From: a virus
Direction: 5' to 3' (one strand)
IMG/VR virus record: IMGVR_UViG_3300021952_000005
Location: 1-33,503 of that record
Length of the DNA stretch: 33,503 bases
Part shown: positions 28,373 through 33,503 of the stretch, piece by piece
Layout of the letters: the number at the start of each line of letters is the position of its first letter
Position numbering within the stretch: the first letter of the stretch is position 1
Made by a program: the position numbers and the translations under genes
The notes under the pieces: generated by a model
What the model was told of the DNA's origin: nothing
What the model saw: only the letters and a program-made list of their open reading frames with translations
Database searches by the model: none

Positions 28373-28660
28373 TTATTGTCCTGGTGTAAAAGTATCAGCT
28401 AACCAAGGAAACTCGACTTTTTTATCGCTATCCATAGCTTTTAATTGAGCTTGCAAATTAGATTCTACAGGCTGTTTATCAATCCAATCAATTAAATTTT
28501 GTTCTTTAATTTGCTCAAAAGGAAGGTTAACAACTCCTTCAGAAAATTCATAATTGCCCTCCGTTTCTACTGTATTTTTATCATCACTAGCTGATGCAAA
28601 GTATTTGACCCCTTTGCAATCAGCAAACAACTCTAGTATTTTCCAGTTGTATGTAATCAT
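28373..28660 (-). CDS. Small tail-associated protein (DUF7936-like pattern)
   Basis: A 95-residue acidic protein starting MITYNWKILELFADCKGV, followed by a Gln/Leu helix (IDWIDKQPVESNLQAQLKAM) and PWLADTF. The ATG at 28660 is supported by GGAAG upstream and a 4-base overlap with the fibre gene. Short proteins of this pattern follow tail fibre genes in many phages, perhaps as assembly helpers. The family name is from memory. Confidence 0.68.
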   Translation of the reverse strand: MITYNWKILELFADCKGVKYFASASDDKNTVETEGNYEFSEGVVNLPFEQIKEQNLIDWIDKQPVESNLQAQLKAMDSDKKVEFPWLADTFTPGQ

Positions 28661-31263
28661 TTTGCTTCCAATACAGTAATTTTGGCTTCCAAATCTTGTA
28701 TTTTTTGATACAACTCTTGAACGCATTTGATCAAAATTGGCTGGAAAACGCTACCTAAAACTACTTTATGAGTTTCACCTTTTGTGCCATCTTCATTTAA
28801 AGTTGTTGAATCTTTTACAAGCCCTGGGAATACTTCTGCTACTTCTTGTGCAATAACACCCAATTCCATAGGTGAATCATCGCTATTTATTTTCCATTGA
28901 TATTTAACAATTCTTAATTTTGCTAAATCATCAATATACCCATCACGAGTTGTAACGATATTTTTCTTTAAATTCTCATCAGAAACATAAGATGTTGTGC
29001 CATTTCCATAAAGAAGCCAAGTATTTGTTCCAGCGGTTTGACCAGCAAAATGCGCTGAATTTGTATTAAATGCTTGACTAGGTATTACAGAATAAAGATT
29101 ATTAACAGAAGAATGGCTTGAAGTATTTTGGAAATAAGCGGTTACATCAGTAGTTGAGCCTGAATTTAAGACTGTTAAAGGCCAAGATGGGCCATTTGTT
29201 CCAACCCCCAATCTTCCATTGGTTGAATCCCAAAATAAATTTGCGCTAGAACCAAAAGCGCTTGTTCCATTTCCAAAGGGAATATATCCAGCAGTTAATG
29301 AATTTAATCCAGTTCCACCATAAGAAACAGCTAAAGTGCCAGCATTGATATTGCTTGCACTTAATGATGTTAATGAAGCGCCTGAACCGCTAAATCCAGT
29401 AGCACTTAAAAGCCCGGTTGATGGATTGAAGCTAAATTTAGTAGATGCAGTTTTAGCCGGTAAATTGCCAGTTGTTGTTGTTACCCACAATGGATAAACA
29501 GTTGCATTTGTTGTTGTATTGTCAGTAATGCCAATATTTGTTGCATTTGTTGCATTTGTTGCATTTGTAACAGCAGTAGTGCCAATTACTGAAACAACTT
29601 GAGCAGCAGTTGCTGCTGTAAATGCGCTTGTGCCATTGCCATAAGCAAGACCGCTTAAAGTTGCCACTCCTGTTCCACCATTTCCGACTACTAAAGTGCC
29701 AGCGACAGTAATTGCGCCTGTAGTTCCTGTAGATGGTGTTAATCCAGTAGTTCCAAAAGATAAACTAGTTACAGCCGAGCTAGATAAAGTAGCCCAAGAA
29801 GGAGCTGCGCCTGTATTTCCAATTAAAAATTGACCAGTTGTTCCAGCAGCAGTAGCTACTGGAGAACCGCCTGCGCCACCGCCATAAACTAAACCATATT
29901 GAGTTAAAGCGCCTGAAGAAGCCCAGGCAGATGAACTAGAGAAATATGGAATACCGCCTGAAGTTCCAGCAACAGTTAAAGCCAAAGTTCCTGAATTAGT
30001 AATTGGAGAACCTGAAACAGAAATTAAGCCACCAGTAAATGTTTGAGCAACAGAAGTAACTGTTCCTGTGTAATCTGTATCCCATGCTGGTAAACCGCCA
30101 ACAACTCGCAAAACTTGACCAGTTGTGCCAATAGCCAATCTAGAATTGGTATTTGTGCCACTTCCATAGATTAAATCACCAGTTGTGGTAATTGGACTTA
30201 AAGCATTAAATGCAGCAGAAGCTGTAATTTGTCCTGTGCCACCATTAGCAATTGGCAGAGTTCCTGTAATACCAGTAGATAAAGGAAGCCCTGTGCAATT
30301 GGTTAAAACACCGCTTGCAGGAGTTCCAAGAGCAGGAGTTACCAATGTAGGGCTAGTAGCAAAAACAAGCGCTCCTGAGCCTGTTTCATCGGTTACTGTG
30401 GCAGCTAAATTAGCAGAGCTTGGAGTCTGCAAGAAAGCCAACATATTTGCGCCAAGACCAGTTACATTTCCGATAGCAGGAGTAATAGTGGTATTGGTAA
30501 CGGAAGTAATCTGACCTTGAGCATTTACTGCAAATACTGGAGTTGCAGTTGCAGAACCATAAGTAGATGCTGGAACTCCTGTATTAGTAATGCTGAACTG
30601 GAATCCTGTTAGGGTTAACCCTGTGCCTGCTGTGTAAGTGGCAGAAGTAGTAAATTGAGACCAATTATTAGCTGTTACATCAATTGTTCCACCATCTTGT
30701 GCTGTGCAAAACCATGCTCCACCAGCTTGAGTTCCATACTCAATAAATGTAATAGCGCAAATTAATTCATTCCAAGTATCGGCATCAGTAGCTCTAGTCC
30801 AAGCGCTTGCTGAGGCAATATAGATTCCATTTTGAGAAGCTGTTCCTTGATTTTTAACAAGAACTCGATTGCCAGCAACAACAGCATGACCATCAATAGT
30901 CTGCAATCCTGACAAAGTGATGTTTGTCAAAGTGGCAACTACACAAGGTTGCTTCCAGCTAATTCCAGCAGCATAAGACTGCAAAGCCAACAAGTTGACA
31001 ATATCAGTTGCGCCTGATGGTTGTGTAGCAATTGTTCCAGTATTAGTGCTAAAGCTTGTAAAAGCTCCAGTAGAAGGGACAGTTGCTCCAATTGTTGTTG
31101 AATCAATTGTGCTATCGGTTATATGCAAACCTGATTGATAAGGATAAACAGATGCATAAAATGGCTTACCCTGACCAATAAAAGTCTGAAAATTGCCCTG
31201 AGCATCAAAATATGCCTGAACTGGCAGTAAATTCTGAACTTGAGAACTAGCTGGATTAGCCAT
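28657..31263 (-). CDS. Long tail fibre with C-terminal S74 intramolecular chaperone
   Basis: An 868-residue fibre. The N-terminal segment LLPVQAYFDAQGNFQTFIG (13-31) is shared with the gene upstream and probably anchors it to the virion. Residues 110-200 hold a domain with RVLVKNQGTASQNGIYIASA. A long Gly/Thr/Ser-rich shaft follows with repeated GGTG modules. The C-terminal about 110 residues are a Peptidase_S74 domain (SDENLKKNIVTTRDG, IAQEVAEVFP, final coiled coil), which trims itself after trimer folding at the Ser of SDEN. It is the likely main receptor-binding protein. Confidence 0.9.
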   Translation of the reverse strand: MANPASSQVQNLLPVQAYFDAQGNFQTFIGQGKPFYASVYPYQSGLHITDSTIDSTTIGATVPSTGAFTSFSTNTGTIATQPSGATDIVNLLALQSYAAGISWKQPCVVATLTNITLSGLQTIDGHAVVAGNRVLVKNQGTASQNGIYIASASAWTRATDADTWNELICAITFIEYGTQAGGAWFCTAQDGGTIDVTANNWSQFTTSATYTAGTGLTLTGFQFSITNTGVPASTYGSATATPVFAVNAQGQITSVTNTTITPAIGNVTGLGANMLAFLQTPSSANLAATVTDETGSGALVFATSPTLVTPALGTPASGVLTNCTGLPLSTGITGTLPIANGGTGQITASAAFNALSPITTTGDLIYGSGTNTNSRLAIGTTGQVLRVVGGLPAWDTDYTGTVTSVAQTFTGGLISVSGSPITNSGTLALTVAGTSGGIPYFSSSSAWASSGALTQYGLVYGGGAGGSPVATAAGTTGQFLIGNTGAAPSWATLSSSAVTSLSFGTTGLTPSTGTTGAITVAGTLVVGNGGTGVATLSGLAYGNGTSAFTAATAAQVVSVIGTTAVTNATNATNATNIGITDNTTTNATVYPLWVTTTTGNLPAKTASTKFSFNPSTGLLSATGFSGSGASLTSLSASNINAGTLAVSYGGTGLNSLTAGYIPFGNGTSAFGSSANLFWDSTNGRLGVGTNGPSWPLTVLNSGSTTDVTAYFQNTSSHSSVNNLYSVIPSQAFNTNSAHFAGQTAGTNTWLLYGNGTTSYVSDENLKKNIVTTRDGYIDDLAKLRIVKYQWKINSDDSPMELGVIAQEVAEVFPGLVKDSTTLNEDGTKGETHKVVLGSVFQPILIKCVQELYQKIQDLEAKITVLEAK
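29541..29567. repeat. Tandem 9-bp repeat in the tail fibre gene
   Basis: Three perfect copies of TTGCATTTG, preceded by a partial copy. They encode a Thr-Asn-Ala repeat in the fibre shaft on the minus strand. A unit of three codons keeps the frame when the copy number changes. Confidence 0.85.
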
Positions 31264-31275
31264 AAAAATCCTTAA

Positions 31276-31869
31276 TTACGAATATTGGATACGGATTGCA
31301 GGGACATAAACAGTTGAAGTGCCAGGTAAAGTTGCTGTTTGCAATGTTACCTTTCCATCATTTGAATAAATCCAATAACGAGTTTGCTCACCAGCTTGTC
31401 TATAAATAGCATTGGCATACACAATTTGAGTTAGCTGATTATTAACAAGCTGAAAAGCTTTTCCTGAATTAGCATTTAAAACCCATCCTGAGCCAGTATT
31501 TTTCTCTGCATAAATATAAACAAATTGAGCTGTTGCTGAAGCAATAGCATTTACATTTAAAGCAAGACTGTAACTGCCTTCACTAGCAAAAGTAAAAATA
31601 CCAGTTGCAGGGTCATAAGTAATGCCATTAGCACCAGCCAAAGTGCTTGCAGGAGCTAATAAAGCAGGAGTTGCTGTTAAAGCTATATTTGCGCTTCTGT
31701 CATAAACCTCAATATGAGGCTGATTTTGAACATCAGAAAAATTAACAGGAGGATAAAATATCTCTCCTCCAGGGCCAACAAGACCTTGGCAATTACCAAA
31801 TGAATCAAATAGCCCCTGAACAGGAACGATATTTGTCGAAACTGTGGATGCTACTTGATTGGATGACAT
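31276..31869 (-). CDS. Virion accessory protein with fibre-type anchor and C1q-like head
   Basis: A 197-residue protein. The N-terminus (NIVPVQGLFDSFGNCQGLVG) closely follows the anchor of the long tail fibre. Residues 60-197 form a jelly-roll-like beta domain (GITYDPATGIFTFASEGSYS, NANSGKAFQL, VPAIRIQYS) resembling C1q/TNF-type heads of short phage fibres. It may be a second short fibre attached at the same site. It overlaps the upstream stop by one base. Confidence 0.7.
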   Translation of the reverse strand: MSSNQVASTVSTNIVPVQGLFDSFGNCQGLVGPGGEIFYPPVNFSDVQNQPHIEVYDRSANIALTATPALLAPASTLAGANGITYDPATGIFTFASEGSYSLALNVNAIASATAQFVYIYAEKNTGSGWVLNANSGKAFQLVNNQLTQIVYANAIYRQAGEQTRYWIYSNDGKVTLQTATLPGTSTVYVPAIRIQYS

Positions 31870-32198
31870 TAGCTAATTCCTTCGCCTGGGGTAATTTCAA
31901 CTGATGCAGCGCTTGCAATAAACCAAGCATTAGGAGGAATACCACCAATAACAGCAACACCATTAGCAGGAATTGCAAAAGTATTAGCAGAAGGAGCGCC
32001 AGCAGAAGGGGCTGTAACTACAGGAGTTACTGTTGCATCATTTGGCTCTTGAGGTTGGTAAGCAACTCGAACTAAGCTAGAAGTCAAATTCACAATGCGA
32101 TAGCTTGTTGGGTAGCCATTATTTGATGTTTTAACTTGAACCGCAGAGACACCAACTAAATAGGTCGGCCCAAAGGGAGTAAATGGGGAGTTATACAT
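31869..32198 (-). CDS. Hypothetical virion protein, beta-rich
   Basis: A 109-residue protein, mostly beta by composition (SYRIVNLTSSLVRVAYQPQE, VAVIGGIPPNAWFIASAA). Small proteins of this form lie near the capsid gene in related phages and may be decoration or head-tail proteins; this is inferred from position. AAGGAAAAC precedes the ATG. It is the first gene after a terminator and a consensus -10 box. Confidence 0.6.
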   Translation of the reverse strand: MYNSPFTPFGPTYLVGVSAVQVKTSNNGYPTSYRIVNLTSSLVRVAYQPQEPNDATVTPVVTAPSAGAPSANTFAIPANGVAVIGGIPPNAWFIASAASVEITPGEGIS

Positions 32199-32227
32199 TT
32201 CTGTTTTCCTTGTAAAAAGGTCAATTC

Positions 32228-32233
32228 ATTATA
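32228..32233 (-). promoter_or_regulatory. Candidate promoter (-10 TATAAT) for the tail block
   Basis: A perfect minus-strand TATAAT lies 30 bases before the ATG at 32198, just past a rho-independent terminator. No good -35 box is seen at 16-18 bases (the site falls in the terminator stem and T run), so it may depend on an activator or an extended element. Confidence 0.35.
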
Positions 32234-32244
32234 TTTCAATATAG

Positions 32245-32276
32245 AAAAAAAGCCACACCTTTTGAGTATGGCTTTT
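32245..32276 (-). terminator. Rho-independent terminator after the 147-aa virion gene
   Basis: On the minus strand AAAAGCCA (32276-32269) pairs with TGGCTTTT (32255-32248) over a 13-base loop, with the T run continuing to 32245. It lies 20 bases past the stop at 32297 and would separate the capsid unit from the tail transcript. Confidence 0.75.
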
Positions 32277-32296
32277 CCCTATTACATCACTTTGTT

Positions 32297-32740
32297 TTAG
32301 TTAGAAACGCTAAAGTCATAACCATAAACATATACATCAAAAGTAGCGCCAGCTACAGCAGTTGTCAGAGGAGCTGTTACATTTAAGTAAACATTCTGAA
32401 CTGTCTGAGCAGTTGTAGAAGCACTAGGAGCAACTAAAGAAACACCTTGAGGAGTGCTTAATTGTGAAGCTGTAATAGCGCCATACAAGCTAGAACCGCC
32501 TGATGTTGAAGCTACACCAAGAGCTAAACCAGTAGGAGTTACAGAAGCTCCTGCATTATTTAGGTTGGTAACAATTAAAGATTGTGGAAGAAATACTGAG
32601 CTATTGTTAACTTGCATTGCATAACTAGCGATAGCATTAGCATTCACATTCTTCAAAGTAGCGATAACACGCAACGATTGGTTGGTTGTTACATTTGAGG
32701 GATGGGCTGAGTTTGTTACTGCTGGGCCTGGATTTGCCAT
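32297..32740 (-). CDS. Probable capsid decoration or head-associated protein
   Basis: A 147-residue protein directly after the major capsid gene, rich in Ser, Thr, Val and Asn, with a beta-sandwich look (SLRVIATLKNVNANAIASY, TVQNVYLNVTAPLTT, ATFDVYVYGYDF). TAAGGAA precedes the ATG. Position and composition suggest a decoration or minor head protein. It is flanked by terminators on both sides, so its transcript may come from partial readthrough of the capsid terminator. No family recognised. Confidence 0.6.
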   Translation of the reverse strand: MANPGPAVTNSAHPSNVTTNQSLRVIATLKNVNANAIASYAMQVNNSSVFLPQSLIVTNLNNAGASVTPTGLALGVASTSGGSSLYGAITASQLSTPQGVSLVAPSASTTAQTVQNVYLNVTAPLTTAVAGATFDVYVYGYDFSVSN

Positions 32741-32763
32741 GATTTTATTCCTTAAAAATAGTT

Positions 32764-32788
32764 AAAAAGGAAGGGTTTTACCCCTTCC
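32764..32788 (-). terminator. Strong rho-independent terminator after the major capsid gene
   Basis: On the minus strand GGAAGGG (32788-32782) pairs perfectly with CCCTTCC (32775-32769) across a 6-base loop, followed by TTTTT (32768-32764). It starts 6 bases after the capsid stop codon. Confidence 0.85.
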
Positions 32789-32793
32789 GATTA

Positions 32794-33503
32794 TTACGCT
32801 GCTACTCGGCAAGCCAACTCAGGGTAGAGTGGGGCCCAACCATACAGCACATCAACACGAGTAGGAATAGAGTCATTGTTAATGGTGTATTGACGAACTA
32901 CACGCATTGACAGACCGATTTCCTTGTCTGATGCACGACCAGCGAAATGAACACCTTCAGGCAACTCAAGGTCAGCCATAGCCATTGTGTAAGCATTGCG
33001 ATGCATAACAATGTTCTGTGGAGAAACAACACCATTACCGCTTGCATTGTATTGTGATGCAAAGAAAGTAACAGCAGAAGCGCCTGCGCTAGGAATGCTC
33101 ACATTTTGGAACTGACCAGCAGAAATAATCGCTGGAGAAACAGTTACAGAAACAGAGCTACCTGAAGCAACAGAAACAGCTTGCTTAACTACGAATGAAC
33201 GCAGTTTGTTTGTGCCATAAGCTTGACGATTTTGTGGGTTAACTGCATAAACACCAGCAATAGTGAAAGTATCACCAGCATTCAAATTGATTGTGCCAGT
33301 ATTAGCAGCAGTCAAAGTGATAGTAGAGCTAGAAGCCCAACCGCTAGTCAAAATGCCACCAGTTGTAGAGGTGTTAACAGAAGCAGTAACTGTGTTAGTT
33401 GTGAAGTTACCGAAAGTTTGAGACACGATGTTTTGGTCTAACTTCCAGTTCATACCGCCTGAATCACGACCCATCAAACCTTTAGTGTATTGGCTAGAGA
33501 TTT
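32794..33503 (-). CDS. Major capsid protein, P22 coat type, C-terminal part
   Basis: This is the 3' part of the gene that begins at 689. The last 127 bases duplicate positions 1-127, so the unique coding part ends at 33376. Residues include LDQNIVSQTFGN, a beta-rich insertion-type region (TLTAANTGTINLNAGDTFTI, AVNPQNRQAYGTNKLRSFVV) and the end VLYGWAPLYPELACRVAA. The NAGDTFTIAG.YAVNP segment is typical of P22-type coat proteins in related phages. A strong terminator follows 6 bases after the stop. Confidence 0.9.
   Translation of the reverse strand, partial: ISSQYTKGLMGRDSGGMNWKLDQNIVSQTFGNFTTNTVTASVNTSTTGGILTSGWASSSTITLTAANTGTINLNAGDTFTIAGVYAVNPQNRQAYGTNKLRSFVVKQAVSVASGSSVSVTVSPAIISAGQFQNVSIPSAGASAVTFFASQYNASGNGVVSPQNIVMHRNAYTMAMADLELPEGVHFAGRASDKEIGLSMRVVRQYTINNDSIPTRVDVLYGWAPLYPELACRVAA
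33377..33503. repeat. Terminal direct repeat (assembly overlap), right copy
   Basis: Identical to bases 1-127. Together the two copies show that the sequence closes into a circle of 33,376 unique bases. Confidence 0.95.

Noticed and set aside
30185-30514. A 109-codon plus-strand frame
   Set aside because: Antisense to the long tail fibre shaft, whose Gly/Thr/Ser repeats keep the opposite strand free of stops.
1-33503. CRISPR arrays, insertion sequences, integrase or transposase genes
   Set aside because: No array of regular repeats and spacers, no inverted-repeat-bounded element and no recombinase motif was found on either strand.

Overview
The window is a complete, circularly assembled genome of a short-tailed (podovirus-type) dsDNA phage of the P22-like virion lineage. 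Its first 127 bases are repeated exactly as its last 127 bases, so the unique circle is about 33,376 bp and the major capsid gene runs across the join. The P22-type assignment rests on a coherent set: a 701-aa portal, a 304-aa coiled-coil scaffold, a 423-aa P22-type coat protein, gp4-like and gp10-like tail accessory factors, and three ejection-type proteins. GH19 endolysin, holin-like proteins and an Rz/Rz1 spanin pair indicate a Gram-negative host, but the species cannot be read from this sequence. DNA is AT-rich and genes are tightly packed, many with ATGA or TAATG overlaps. I see no integrase, no recognisable prophage repressor and no DNA polymerase.

Layout (all minus strand unless stated). 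1-689 plus 32794-33376: major capsid. 716-5980: scaffold, two small proteins, portal, large terminase, probable small terminase. 6012-8201: small, often Lys-rich proteins, one tRNA-Asn and a GroES-like co-chaperonin. 8264-12202: early/accessory genes, namely a VRR-NUC nuclease, a Ref-like HNH nuclease, a possible inactive PD-(D/E)XK-like protein, a Mom-like DNA modification protein, a cytosine-methyltransferase-like gene broken by a G7 tract, a DUF1376 replication-type protein and a Cro-like HTH protein. 12203-12353 is a divergent control region. 12354-16009 (plus strand) is the only rightward block: a Sak3/DUF1071-like annealing protein, a YqaJ exonuclease, an SSB-like protein with an acidic tip, several tiny membrane or secreted proteins, and a PPK2-type polyphosphate kinase. 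16093-18216 is the lysis region. 18226-31263 is the tail and ejection block (with an oxygenase and a cupin inside it). 31276-32740 holds accessory virion proteins.

How it may work together (inference). The Cro-like protein probably acts at the divergent region to switch between the leftward early block and the rightward recombination block. Annealase, exonuclease and SSB-like protein form a single-strand annealing module; replication itself must use the host polymerase, perhaps recruited by the DUF1376 protein, whose gene carries iteron-like repeats. The methyltransferase-like and Mom-like genes may protect phage DNA from restriction. PPK2 could use host polyphosphate to make nucleoside triphosphates during infection. 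GroES-like protein may help capsid folding. Terminators on both sides of the 32297-32740 gene, and candidate promoters at about 1658-1686 and 32228-32233, would allow capsid and tail genes to be expressed at different levels.

Most notable: PPK2 in a 33-kb phage; the G7 frameshift in the methyltransferase-like gene next to a Mom-like gene; an Rz1 lipoprotein gene wholly nested in Rz; a shared N-terminal tag on three consecutive proteins between portal and capsid; a domain-within-domain insertion flanked by 11-bp direct repeats in the gp10-like protein; and a run of tiny membrane proteins in the recombination block. No stretch longer than 300 bases lacks a gene; the longest non-coding stretch is the 151-bp control region at 12203-12353.
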